Shown here: positions 15,501 through 23,349 of the stretch, in pieces
How positions within the stretch are numbered: the stretch's first letter is position 1
How the letters are laid out: every line of letters starts with the position of its first letter
Assembly (NCBI GenBank): GCA_036375895.1
Contig: DASVBJ010000385.1
Location: 1-35,279 of the forward strand
Direction of reading: 5' to 3'
DNA from: DASVBJ01 sp036375895
GTDB taxonomy: Bacteria; Actinomycetota; Actinomycetes; JACCUZ01
Length of the DNA: 35,279 nucleotides
Program-made: the position numbers and the translations under genes
Notes under the pieces: model-generated
Seen by the model: only the letters and a program-made list of their open reading frames with translations
Database searches by the model: none
What the model was told of the DNA's origin: nothing

Positions 15501-16789
15501 CGTCAGTCCTCGTCGTCGCGGTGTTCGTCGCCGCCTACGTCCTCATCGCCACCGAGCGGATCCACCGGGTCGCCGCCGCCCTGAGCGGCGCCGCGGCGAT
15601 GGTGCTGCTCGGCGTCGTCGACGTGCACGTCGCCTTCTTCAGCGAGAAGACCGGCGTCGACTGGAACGTCATCTTCCTGCTCCTCGGCATGATGATCATC
15701 GTCAGCGTCGTCAAGCAGACCGGCCTGTTCGACTACCTCGCCATCTGGGCGGCGAAGCGGGCCCGCGGCCGGCCGTTCGCCGTGATGGTGATGCTCGTCG
15801 TCATCACCGCCCTGGCCTCGGCGCTGCTCGACAACGTGACGACCGTGCTACTCGTCGCGCCCGTGACGTTGCTCGTGTGCGACCGGCTCGGCGTCCCGCC
15901 GGTGCCATTCCTCATCGCCGAGGCGCTCGCGTCCAACATCGGCGGCACCGCCACGCTCATCGGCGACCCGCCGAACATCATCATCGCCAGCCGGAGCGGC
16001 CTGTCGTTCAACGACTTCCTGGTCAACCTCGCCCCGATCGTGGTCGTGCTGCTGGTCGTCTTCATCGGCCTGTGCCGCGTCATGTTCCGGGATGCATTCC
16101 AGTACGACGAGGAGCGGGTCGCCGCCGTGATGGCCCTCGAGGAGCGGGAGGTGATCCGCGACCCCGGCCTCCTCGTGCGGTCCCTCGTGGTGCTCACCGC
16201 CGTCATCGCCGCCTTCGTCCTGCACTCCGTGCTGCACCTCGAGCCGTCGCTGGTGGCGCTGCTCGGCGCGGGCGCGCTGGTCGCCGTGTCGCGCCTGGAC
16301 CCGCCCGACTACCTGGAGGAGGTCGAGTGGGCCACCCTCGTCTTCTTCATGGGCCTGTTCGTCATGGTCGGTGCGCTCGTCGAGGTGGGCGTCATCGAGG
16401 ACCTCGGGAAGGCCGTCACCGACGCGGTCGGCGACCGCTACTTCCTCGCCGGCTCGGCCCTGCTGTGGGGCTCGGCCGTGCTGTCCGGCATCGTCGACAA
16501 CATCCCCTACGTGGCGACGATGTCGCCGCTGGTCCAGGACCTCGTCGACGCCGGCGGCGGCTCGCCCCAGGCGGACGCCCTGTGGTGGGCGCTCGCGCTC
16601 GGCGCCGACCTCGGCGGCAACGCGACGGCCGTGGGGGCGAGTGCGAACGTCGTCGTCATCGGCATCGCGGCCCGCTACGGCCATCCCATCTCGTTCTGGA
16701 GGTTCACGAAGTACGGTCTCGTCGTCGCCGCGACGACCGTCGCGCTGGCCTGGCCGTACCTCTGGCTCCGCTACTACGCGTTCGGGTGA
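15497..16789 (+). CDS. ArsB/NhaD-family ion transporter
   Basis: Membrane transporter of the IT (ion transporter) superfamily, 430 residues with about 11-12 helices. Both halves carry the family re-entrant signature: LLDNVTTVLLVAP followed by NIGGTATLIGDPPNIIIAS in the first half, and GIVDNIPYVATMSPL followed by DLGGNATAVGASANVVV in the second. This repeat is shared by ArsB arsenite exporters, NhaD antiporters and the P-protein group, so the ion cannot be named; no ars genes lie nearby. GTG 15497 overlaps the CBS protein stop. The CBS-transporter pair is common in actinomycetes. Confidence 0.88.
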   Translation: MTSVLVVAVFVAAYVLIATERIHRVAAALSGAAAMVLLGVVDVHVAFFSEKTGVDWNVIFLLLGMMIIVSVVKQTGLFDYLAIWAAKRARGRPFAVMVMLVVITALASALLDNVTTVLLVAPVTLLVCDRLGVPPVPFLIAEALASNIGGTATLIGDPPNIIIASRSGLSFNDFLVNLAPIVVVLLVVFIGLCRVMFRDAFQYDEERVAAVMALEEREVIRDPGLLVRSLVVLTAVIAAFVLHSVLHLEPSLVALLGAGALVAVSRLDPPDYLEEVEWATLVFFMGLFVMVGALVEVGVIEDLGKAVTDAVGDRYFLAGSALLWGSAVLSGIVDNIPYVATMSPLVQDLVDAGGGSPQADALWWALALGADLGGNATAVGASANVVVIGIAARYGHPISFWRFTKYGLVVAATTVALAWPYLWLRYYAFG

Positions 16790-16921
16790 TCCGGCCGTGA
16801 CCGCTGGCACCGGCAGTACCGTCGAAGGCGGACGGGGATGTATCGGAGGCGGACGAAGGGGCAGACTGAGCCGAGATCGTCACGGCTGCACGGTGGACAC
16901 GCACTCACAGGAGGCCTGGAG

Positions 16922-17353
16922 ATGACCGACACGGCGCCCCGGAACACGACCGAGGAGACGCTGGGGGCACTCTTCGCGACCGCCAGCCGCGACCTGTCCT
17001 CGCTCGTGCAGAGCGAGATCGAGCTGGCGAAGGCCGAGCTGCGCCAGGACGTCAAGAACGGCGTGACGGGCGGGGCGATGTTCGGCACGGCCGGCTTCCT
17101 CGGCGTGCTCGCCCTGATCCTGCTCTCCATCTCGGCGGCCTACGGCCTGGTGGCCGCCGGCCTGGACCCCGCGGTCGCCTTCCTCATCGTCGCTGCCGCC
17201 TACCTCGTGGTCGCCGGCGTGCTGGCCCTGATAGGCAAGCGGGCGGTCTCGAAGGTCGGCCCCCCGGAGCGGGCGATCCGCACGAGCAAGGAGACCGCGG
17301 CCTACCTGAAGGGCACCCGGTCGGCCGATGCCCAGACGACGACCAGGACCTGA
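16922..17353 (+). CDS. Phage-holin-like membrane protein (holin-X / DUF1469 family)
   Basis: A 143-residue protein of the actinobacterial putative holin-X superfamily, despite the name not part of a prophage here. It has a helical N-terminus (TLGALFATASRDLSSLVQSEIELAKAELR split over residues 15-43), two closely spaced membrane helices (about 52-78 and 84-104) and a basic, threonine-rich tail. ATG 16922 has GGAG three bases upstream and AGGAGG a little further. The next gene begins inside its 3' end, so they are probably co-transcribed. In M. tuberculosis the equivalent gene precedes ephE, from memory. Function unknown. Confidence 0.8.
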   Translation: MTDTAPRNTTEETLGALFATASRDLSSLVQSEIELAKAELRQDVKNGVTGGAMFGTAGFLGVLALILLSISAAYGLVAAGLDPAVAFLIVAAAYLVVAGVLALIGKRAVSKVGPPERAIRTSKETAAYLKGTRSADAQTTTRT

Positions 17354-18260
17354 CGCCTCCGTCGCCCGGGTCGCCGGCCCGTGGGACCACCGCATGGTGG
17401 CCGCCAACGGCGCGCGCTTCCACGTCGCGACGATGGGTGACGGGCCGCTGGTGCTGCTGCTGCACGGCTTCCCCGAGTTCTGGTGGGCCTGGCGGCACCA
17501 GCTGCCGGCGCTCGCCGAGGCCGGCTACCGCGCGGCAGCCATGGACCTGCGCGGCTACGGCGCGAGCGACAAGCCGCCCCGCGGCTACGACCCGCTGACC
17601 CTGGCCGCCGACGTGGCCGGGGTCATCCGCTCGTTGGGCTCACGCGACGCGGTGGTGGTCGGCCACGGTCTGGGCGGGCTGGTGGCGTGGACGGTGGCGA
17701 CCGTCCACGACGGCCAGGTACGCCGGGTCGCCGCCGTGTCGGCTCCGCACCCGCGCCGCCTGCGCACGGCGCACCTGACCGACCTCGCCCAGCTGCGGGC
17801 CAGCCGGCACGTGCTGGGCTTCCAGCGCCCACTGGTGCCCGAGCGCCGGCTGGTGGCTCACGAGGGCGCGACGGTCACCCGGCTGCTCCGGCTCTGGTCA
17901 GGACCCGCGTGGCCGGACGCGGAGGCCGAGGCGCGCTACCGGCAGGCCGTGCAGATCCCCGGTGTCGCCCACTGCGCGATGGAGTCGTACCGCTGGGCGG
18001 TCCGCTCGCTGCCGCGCACCGACGGGCTCCGCTACGCCCGGCAGATGAAGACACCCGTGCAGGTGCCGACCCTGCTGCTGCACGGCGAGCTGGACACCAC
18101 GGTGCTGCCCAAAAGCGCCTTGGGGTCCGGCCGGTACGTCGAGGCGCCCTACCGCTGGCGCCTGCTGCCGGGGGTCGGACACTTCCCGCACGAGGAGGCG
18201 CCCGACGCCTTCAACGCCGAGCTGCTCGGGTGGCTCGCGGACCCGGAGCCCGAGTGGTGA
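17328..18260 (+). CDS. Alpha/beta hydrolase, EphE-like, lacking the nucleophile
   Basis: Epoxide-hydrolase-type alpha/beta hydrolase, 310 residues. It keeps the oxyanion motif HGFPEFWWAW (46-55), the cap region, an acid (LLHGELDTTV) and the histidine loop GVGHFPHEEAP. The nucleophile elbow, normally GHDWGG, reads GHGLGG, with Gly114 in place of the catalytic aspartate. As written it should not form the alkyl-enzyme intermediate. ATG 17328, overlapping the holin-like gene by 26 bases, is preferred over ATG 17394 because the residues between them (ARVAGPWDHRMVAANG) look like the conserved N-terminus of this group. It is followed by DUF309 with a GTGA overlap. Confidence 0.75.
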   Translation: MPRRRPGPDASVARVAGPWDHRMVAANGARFHVATMGDGPLVLLLHGFPEFWWAWRHQLPALAEAGYRAAAMDLRGYGASDKPPRGYDPLTLAADVAGVIRSLGSRDAVVVGHGLGGLVAWTVATVHDGQVRRVAAVSAPHPRRLRTAHLTDLAQLRASRHVLGFQRPLVPERRLVAHEGATVTRLLRLWSGPAWPDAEAEARYRQAVQIPGVAHCAMESYRWAVRSLPRTDGLRYARQMKTPVQVPTLLLHGELDTTVLPKSALGSGRYVEAPYRWRLLPGVGHFPHEEAPDAFNAELLGWLADPEPEW

Positions 18261-18772
18261 GCCGCGCCGACCGCGAGCGGGATGCGGCCGGACGTGCCCG
18301 CAACGCCCGGCCGCGCGACGGGCTGGGCCGGCCGTTGCCGCGCGGCGCGGTCGGCGTCGAGCGGGTGCCCGACGACCTCGTGCTGCCCCCCGCCGAGTCG
18401 CTGGCGGAGGCGCAGCGGCTGCTCGACAGCGGGGCGCCCTTCCATGCCCACGAGGTGCTGGAGGGCACGTGGAAGGCCGCGCCCGCCGAGGAGCGCGACC
18501 TCTGGCAGGGGCTGGCGCAGCTGGCGGTCGGGCTCACCCACCTGGCCCGCGGCAACCCGGTCGGCGCCATGTCACTGCTGCGCCGGGCCGCCGCGCGGAT
18601 CGCGCCGTACGCCGAGTCGCCGCCACACGGGATCGACGTCGCCGGGCTGGTCGACTTCGCGACCGGCACCGCCGAGCGGGTGGCCGGCGGCGACATGGTG
18701 GTGCCGCCGCCTCCCCGGCTGCGCCGGCCTCAGGCGCAGGACCCCGTCGCCACCGACCCGGTCGCACCCTGA
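18257..18772 (+). CDS. DUF309 family protein
   Basis: A 171-residue protein with the DUF309 helical domain at about residues 45-125: FHAHEVLEGTWK, DLWQGLAQLAVGLTHLARGNPVGA and a hydrophobic helix with LLRRAAARI. The family motif HxxHExLE-like (here PFHAHEVLEGTW) is conserved but no biochemical activity is established. The N-terminus is arginine-rich (RADRERDAAGRARNARPRDG) and the C-terminus proline-rich. GTG 18257 overlaps the hydrolase stop. Its 3' end overlaps the convergent marP gene by 43 bases, so the two transcripts are complementary at their ends. Confidence 0.8.
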   Translation: MSRADRERDAAGRARNARPRDGLGRPLPRGAVGVERVPDDLVLPPAESLAEAQRLLDSGAPFHAHEVLEGTWKAAPAEERDLWQGLAQLAVGLTHLARGNPVGAMSLLRRAAARIAPYAESPPHGIDVAGLVDFATGTAERVAGGDMVVPPPPRLRRPQAQDPVATDPVAP

Positions 18773-19911
18773 CCCGCCCGGACGACGGGCGCGACCTCGT
18801 CAGCGGTGAGCGCGTAACCCGTCTCGGGGTCGTCGAGCGACTTGGCGAACACCACGCCGTACACGTCGCCGTCGGGCGCGAGCAGCGGGCCACCCGAGTT
18901 GCCCGGCTCGACGTCGGCGAACAGCGAGAACACCTCTCGGGTGACCTGCTCGCGCTCGTAGATGTCGGGGCCACGAGCCTCGATGGTGTCGCGGACTCGG
19001 GCGGCACCCAGCCGGTACGGCCCACCTTGCGGGAACCCGGCGACGACGGCCGAGTCGCCGCGCTCCGCGCCGCCCTGGAACTGCAGCACCGGGGCGTCCA
19101 GGTCGGGAACGTAGAGAACAGCCAGGTCGCGCCGCGAGTCGTAGACGACGACGCGGGCGGTGTAGCGGGTGCCCTCGCCACCGACCTGCACGCGGGGCCG
19201 ACGCACACCGGCGACGACGTGGGCGTTGGTCATGACGTGGTGGCGGGAGAAGACGAATCCCGAGCCCTCGAGCCGACGGCTGCAGGACTGGGCGCTCCCG
19301 GTGATCTTCACGATGCTCCGTCGGGCCTGGCGCACCGCCGCGGTCTCCTTCGCCGACTCGTCGGGCGGCTGCACCGCCCGGATGCGCTCCGGCGACAGAC
19401 CGCCGAAGACCGTCGGCAGGCCGTTGTGGTCGAGCACCCGGCGGAAGGACGAGAAGAGAGTGCGCGCCTCCTCGGGCATGACCCGGTCGACCCCGGTGAT
19501 CACCGACGAGTCGCTGATCTGACGGGACAGCGCCGTCGACGGCCCCGGGCGCAGGGCGGACGCCAGGAACCAGGACACGAGCAGCATGGCGAGGACGCTG
19601 ACCAGTGCACCCATGCCGGCGTCGACCACCCGGGCGGGCTCCCAGGTGATGCGGTCGCGCACCATCGCGCCGAGCCAGGTGGCGAGCAGCTGGCCCAGGG
19701 TGGCGAAGACGAGCACGATGGCGATCGCGAACAGGGACTGCCGCAGGCCGACGTCCAAGCCGCCCACGATGTCCGGCGCGAACGCCATGCCGAGCATGCC
19801 GCCGCCCAGGAAGCCCGCGAACGAGAGCACTCCGACGACGAAGCCCTGCCGGTAGCCGGAGAGCCCGAACGACACCGCGGAGACGACGAGGAAGAGGTCG
19901 AGCCAGTTCAC
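18730..19911 (-). CDS. marP: MarP-type membrane-anchored periplasmic serine protease
   Basis: Trypsin-fold protease with an N-terminal CvpA-like membrane domain of four helices (about 1-120). In mycobacteria MarP (Rv3671c) is needed for acid and oxidative resistance and cleaves the hydrolase RipA. This 393-residue product has the catalytic triad H231 (TNAHVV), D262 (RRDLAVL) and S339 (GNSGGP), and cysteines C210 and C392 placed like the regulatory disulfide of MarP. GTG 19911 overlaps the NUDIX stop as GTGA. It is the last gene of the nth-tlpA-nudix-marP operon and overlaps DUF309 tail-to-tail. Confidence 0.92.
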   Translation of the reverse strand: MNWLDLFLVVSAVSFGLSGYRQGFVVGVLSFAGFLGGGMLGMAFAPDIVGGLDVGLRQSLFAIAIVLVFATLGQLLATWLGAMVRDRITWEPARVVDAGMGALVSVLAMLLVSWFLASALRPGPSTALSRQISDSSVITGVDRVMPEEARTLFSSFRRVLDHNGLPTVFGGLSPERIRAVQPPDESAKETAAVRQARRSIVKITGSAQSCSRRLEGSGFVFSRHHVMTNAHVVAGVRRPRVQVGGEGTRYTARVVVYDSRRDLAVLYVPDLDAPVLQFQGGAERGDSAVVAGFPQGGPYRLGAARVRDTIEARGPDIYEREQVTREVFSLFADVEPGNSGGPLLAPDGDVYGVVFAKSLDDPETGYALTADEVAPVVRAGQGATGSVATGSCA

Positions 19912-20573
19912 CCGGTGACTCCCGTGTGCTCGGGGGGCAGATCCTCGACGTGGTCGCGGTCCCAGGGAACTTCCCACCCAGCGAGCCGCAGCAAACGGTC
20001 GAGCAGGCCGGCGGTGAACCCCCACACGATCAGGTCGCCCAGCTTGAAGGCCGCGCCGACGTAGCCACTGGGGTGACGCACCAACAGCCGGTTGGCCGGG
20101 TCGACCAGCTCGTCGAGCGGCACCCGGTGGACCGACGCGACCTCGCCGGGGTCGACGACCGCCACGTCGGTGGGCCGCCGCCACCAGCCCAGGACCGGGG
20201 TCACGACGAAGCCGCTCGGTGGCAGGAACAGGGCCGGCAGCGTGGCGAAGACGTGGACCCCTTCGGGGTCCAGCCCGGTCTCCTCGGCCGCCTCCCGCAG
20301 TGCGGCGGCGACCACGTCGTCGTCGTCGGGGTCGACCGCCCCGCCGGGGAACGCCACCTGCCCGGCGTGGCTGCGCAGGTCGTGGGCCCGCTCGATGAGC
20401 AGGACGTCCCGACGGCGCCCGCCGGGGTGGTCGGCCTCCCCGAAGAGCATCAGGACCGCCGACTCGCGGCCTCCCTCGTCGGGAGGCAGGAACCGGCTGA
20501 GCTGCTCGGGCCGCACCCGGACCGCCACCTCGGCGACCGGGCGCAACCAGTCGGGCAGGTCGTCGTCACTCAC
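19908..20573 (-). CDS. NUDIX hydrolase, CoA pyrophosphatase type
   Basis: Nudix enzyme related to CoA diphosphatases (NudL/YeaB group), which cleave CoA to 4'-phosphopantetheine and 3',5'-ADP. The 221-residue product shows the UPF0035/CoA-type prefix LLIERAHDLRSHAGQVAFPGG split across residues 57-77 and the Nudix box GGAVDPDDDDVVAAALREAAEETGLD within it the REAAEETG core. The PPS(G)F segment (LPPSGFVVTPVLG) fits the CoA group. GTG start overlaps the TlpA stop and its own stop overlaps marP. The same gene order occurs around Rv3672c. Substrate is by family analogy only. Confidence 0.87.
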   Translation of the reverse strand: MSDDDLPDWLRPVAEVAVRVRPEQLSRFLPPDEGGRESAVLMLFGEADHPGGRRRDVLLIERAHDLRSHAGQVAFPGGAVDPDDDDVVAAALREAAEETGLDPEGVHVFATLPALFLPPSGFVVTPVLGWWRRPTDVAVVDPGEVASVHRVPLDELVDPANRLLVRHPSGYVGAAFKLGDLIVWGFTAGLLDRLLRLAGWEVPWDRDHVEDLPPEHTGVTG

Positions 20574-21157
20574 AGCGTCACCCCGAGCTCATCCCTGATG
20601 AGGGTGCGCAGCTCCGCGGCGGAGCGGATCTCGCCGATCTTGCGGCCGGCGACCCGGCCGTCGGCCGTGACGAACAACGTCGTGGGCGGCCCCGTGACGC
20701 GCAGCGAGCGGGTGACCCGGTCGCCGTCCTCGTCCTGCACCGAGGGGAAGGTCACGCCGAAGTCCTTGGCCGCGGCGAGTGCCTGAGCGCGGCTCGCCTT
20801 GTAGTGGACGCCGAAGAACCGCACCCGGCCGTCAGCGGCCTTCTGGGCGGCAGCGAACAGCGGCATCTCCCGTGGGCAGTTGGCGCACCACGCCGCCCAG
20901 ACGTTGACGACCGTCGGGGTGCCGCGCAGGTCGGAGAGGCGGATGGCCGGGCCGGCGCCGAGGCAGGGCAGCTCGAGCGGCGGGAGGCCGTCGTCACGCG
21001 GCGTGACCTGCGGCACCGACGGGCAGGCAGGCGAGTCGGCGGCGGACACCGCCGGCAGCGTGGCCCGCGGTGCGCGCTCCGACGCCGAGTCCGCGCCGCC
21101 GCCACAGCCGACGAGAACCAGCCCCAGACCGAGCGCGAGCGCGACCGCCCTGGTCAC
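20570..21157 (-). CDS. TlpA-like thioredoxin-fold lipoprotein
   Basis: Membrane-tethered thiol-disulfide oxidoreductase, 195 residues. A signal sequence ends in the lipobox LVGC (lipidated C18); the mature part is a TlpA/ResA-type thioredoxin domain with active site WCANC (C91 and C94), the cis-proline loop TGPPTTLFV and the GRVAGRKIGEI strand. Two further cysteines (C45, C65) lie in the linker. It would act outside the membrane, plausibly on cytochrome c maturation or on the disulfide of the neighbouring MarP. GTG start overlaps the nth stop by four bases. Confidence 0.9.
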   Translation of the reverse strand: MTRAVALALGLGLVLVGCGGGADSASERAPRATLPAVSAADSPACPSVPQVTPRDDGLPPLELPCLGAGPAIRLSDLRGTPTVVNVWAAWCANCPREMPLFAAAQKAADGRVRFFGVHYKASRAQALAAAKDFGVTFPSVQDEDGDRVTRSLRVTGPPTTLFVTADGRVAGRKIGEIRSAAELRTLIRDELGVTL

Positions 21158-21888
21158 GTGGAGACCGCCACCTCGGCGGGCGACTTGACCAGCTTGGCCG
21201 CCTTGACCGGGTCGATCTCGCCCTCACCGTAGGAGGGGCACAGCGACGCGAGGGAGCAGGCGCCGCAGGCGGGGCGTCGGGAGTGGCAGACCCGGCGGCC
21301 GTGCCAGATGAGGCGGTGGCTCAGCATCGTCCACTCGCTCTTGGGGAAGAGCCCGCCCACCTCGGCCTCGACCTTGTCGGCGTCGGTCTCGGTGGTCCAG
21401 CCGAAGCGCCGGGCGAGCCGGCCGAAGTGGGTGTCGACGGTGATGCCCGGCAGGTCGAACGCGTTGCCGAGCACGACGTTCGCGGTCTTGCGCCCCACGC
21501 CCGGCAGCGTGACCAGCTGGTCCAGGCGGGCCGGCACCTCACCGTCGAAGCGCTCGACGAGCGCCCGGCCGAGCCCGATCAGGGAGTTGGTCTTGGCCCG
21601 GAAGAAGCCGGTCGACTGGATCATCGACTCGAGCTTCTCGCGGTCGGCGCCGGCGTAGTCCTCCGCCGTGCGGAAGGTCGCGAAGACCGCCGGGGTGACC
21701 TGGTTGACCCGCGCATCGGTGCACTGGGCCGAGAGGATCGTCGCGACCAGCAGCTCGAGCGGCGTGGTGAAGTCGAGCTCGCAGTGGGCGTCGGGGTAGG
21801 TCTGCGCGAGGATGCGGTTCATCCGCCGGGCCCGCCGCGTGCGGGCCAGCGGCGTCTCGGCAGGGGCACTGGGGGACCTCGGCGGCAC
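21154..21888 (-). CDS. nth: Endonuclease III
   Basis: Base-excision DNA glycosylase/AP lyase for oxidised pyrimidines. The 244-residue product has the helix-hairpin-helix LPGVGRKTANVVL with the catalytic lysine, the aspartate of VDTHFGR, and a 4Fe-4S loop C-x6-C-x2-C-x5-C (CHSRRPACGACSLASLC). The GTG at 21888 is supported by TAGGCT (21900-21895) six bases upstream, giving a leaderless transcript and making this the first gene of the nth-tlpA-nudix-marP operon. The ATG of MNRILAQTYPD about 20 codons in is a possible but less likely start. Confidence 0.95.
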   Translation of the reverse strand: MPPRSPSAPAETPLARTRRARRMNRILAQTYPDAHCELDFTTPLELLVATILSAQCTDARVNQVTPAVFATFRTAEDYAGADREKLESMIQSTGFFRAKTNSLIGLGRALVERFDGEVPARLDQLVTLPGVGRKTANVVLGNAFDLPGITVDTHFGRLARRFGWTTETDADKVEAEVGGLFPKSEWTMLSHRLIWHGRRVCHSRRPACGACSLASLCPSYGEGEIDPVKAAKLVKSPAEVAVST

Positions 21889-21900
21889 GTCGCAAGCCTA
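21889..21900 (-). promoter_or_regulatory. Leaderless promoter of nth operon
   Basis: On the minus strand TAGGCT (21900-21895) is followed by TGCGAC and the GTG start at 21888, the same -10/six-base/start spacing seen at several other genes here. Confidence 0.55.
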
Positions 21901-21999
21901 CGGTCTGCCACCGACCTCTCCACCGTCCGGGTGACGTCGGCTCAAGCCGTCGACGGTTCCCGACGATCACGCGGAGTGAACACCAGGAGGACTCCCCCC

Positions 22000-22539
22000 G
22001 TGATCACCATCTCCCCTCAGCCCACCACCCGGCGTCGGCCAGCCGGTGCCGGTCGCTCCCGGCCGGAGCCGGCCCGCGTCCCCGAGCTGGCACACCTCAC
22101 CCTGGACGGGTTGCGGGCCTACCGGGGGGACCTCATGGCGGAGGAGACCCGGGTCTCGTACTGGCGGCGCATCATGCAGGCCCGGCTCGACGCGGCGATC
22201 CGCGACGACGACCACGCCGCCCTGCGCCGGCTCGGGTCGGTCCACGCGACGCACCAGGTGCACAGCCGGCGGATCGCGATGCACCCGGTGCAGCCGCCGG
22301 ACGGAGCGCCGCCGCTGCCCGACCTGGCCGTGCTGTGGGACTCGCCCGTGGAGGGCGCCGACGAGCAGATGATCGCCCGCCTCACCCGGGCCGAGCAGGA
22401 GCTGTCGTCCTACCGCCGGTCGCTGCACCAGCGCATCGACACGGCCACCGGCGAGCTCATCGCGCGCTACCGGGAGGACCCCTCCCTCGCCCTGAGCGCG
22501 CTGCCGCTGCGCCCGACCGACCGCCCGGTGGTGGCCTGA
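22000..22539 (+). CDS. rsiG: RsiG-family c-di-GMP-binding anti-sigma factor
   Basis: RsiG of Streptomyces is an anti-sigma factor that holds the sporulation sigma factor WhiG when loaded with cyclic di-GMP. This 179-residue protein has the twin helix signature E(X3)S(X2)R(X3)Q(X3)D: copy one is perfect at E49-S53-R56-Q60-D64, copy two reads E132-S136-R139-H143-D147 with H for Q. The N-terminus (1-28) is disordered and Arg/Pro-rich. GTG 22000 has AGGAGG at 21985-21990. It stands between divergent nth and co-oriented crp. A WhiG/FliA-type sigma gene is not in the window, so the partner is unknown, and the developmental state of this organism cannot be inferred. Confidence 0.82.
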   Translation: MITISPQPTTRRRPAGAGRSRPEPARVPELAHLTLDGLRAYRGDLMAEETRVSYWRRIMQARLDAAIRDDDHAALRRLGSVHATHQVHSRRIAMHPVQPPDGAPPLPDLAVLWDSPVEGADEQMIARLTRAEQELSSYRRSLHQRIDTATGELIARYREDPSLALSALPLRPTDRPVVA

Positions 22540-22601
22540 CCGCCTCGCCCCGATCGAGGTGCGGCACACTGGGGCCGATCACGGCAGGCGAGGAGGACGG
22601 C

Positions 22602-23288
22602 GTGGACGACGCGCAGGCAACGGGGCTCGGTCAGGCTCCGCTGTTCGCAGCGCTCGACGAGGAGGCTGCGGCGGCGCTGCGGGCCTCGATGACCGAGCTG
22701 CGGCTCACCCGCGGCAAGGTGCTCTTCAACGAGGGCGACCAGGGCGATCGGCTCTACGTCGTCACGGAGGGGAAGGTCAAGCTCGGCCGCACATCCCCCG
22801 ACGGCCGGGAGAACCTGTTGGCCGTCCTGGGCCCCGGCGAGATGTTCGGCGAGCTGTCGCTGTTCGACCCGGGCCCCCGCACCGCCACCGTGACCGCCGT
22901 GACCGACGCCACCCTGATCGGCCTCGGCCACGACGACCTGAAGCCGGTGCTGACCGGGCGCCCCGAGGTGGCCGCCCACCTGCTGGCCGCCCTCGCGCGC
23001 CGGCTGCGGCGCACCAACGAGGCGATGGCCGACCTCGTGTTCAGCGACGTGCCCGGCCGGGTGGCCAAGGCCCTGCTCGACCTGGCCAAGCGCTTCGGCG
23101 TGCAGTCCGAGGACGGCCTGCACGTGACCCACGACCTGACCCAGGAGGAGCTGGCCCAGCTGGTCGGCGCCTCCCGCGAGACCGTCAACAAGGCCCTGGC
23201 CGACTTCGCTGCCCGGGGCTTCCTGCGACTGGAGGCCCGCGCCGTCGTCATCCTCGACGTCGAGCGGCTGTCCCGCCGCGCCGGCTGA
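22602..23288 (+). CDS. crp: Crp/Fnr family cAMP receptor protein
   Basis: Global transcription regulator, 228 residues. The cyclic nucleotide-binding domain (about 12-120) has the phosphate-binding cassette FGELSLF (82-88) and R93-T-A, the residues that hold cAMP; the C-terminal winged helix has the recognition segment LTQEELAQLVGASRETVNKAL (180-199). No Fe-S cysteine ligands are present, so it is Crp rather than Fnr. GTG 22602 has AGGAGG at 22591-22596. It follows rsiG by 62 bases and may share its transcript. The likely site at 9619 suggests that it controls acetate uptake. Confidence 0.93.
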   Translation: MDDAQATGLGQAPLFAALDEEAAAALRASMTELRLTRGKVLFNEGDQGDRLYVVTEGKVKLGRTSPDGRENLLAVLGPGEMFGELSLFDPGPRTATVTAVTDATLIGLGHDDLKPVLTGRPEVAAHLLAALARRLRRTNEAMADLVFSDVPGRVAKALLDLAKRFGVQSEDGLHVTHDLTQEELAQLVGASRETVNKALADFAARGFLRLEARAVVILDVERLSRRAG

Positions 23289-23329
23289 CCGTCCCTCCCG
23301 CTGGCTACGCCGGCTGACCGCCCTCCCGC
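23281..23329. repeat. Imperfect 20-bp tandem duplication at the crp 3' end
   Basis: CCGGCTGACCG-TCCCTCCCGC at 23281-23301 and CCGGCTGACCG-CCCTCCCGC at 23310-23329 differ by one base. The first copy contains the crp stop codon, so the gene's tail was duplicated into the short gap before the convergent MBL gene. Confidence 0.7.
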
Positions 23330-23349
23330 GCCGATCAGCTCAGCGCGGG
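23325..23349. terminator. Small bidirectional hairpin between crp and MBL gene
   Basis: CCCGCGC (23325-23331) pairs with GCGCGGG (23343-23349) between the convergent stop codons. Stem is only seven base pairs and there is no U-tract, so efficiency is uncertain. Confidence 0.45.

Noticed and set aside
15497..16789. Arsenite efflux pump ArsB of an ars operon
   Set aside because: No arsR, arsC or arsA nearby and the fold is shared with NhaD and other transporters; only the broad family name is justified.
16922..17353. Holin-like gene as a sign of a prophage
   Set aside because: No phage genes, integrase or attachment sites nearby; the family is a normal chromosomal one in actinomycetes.
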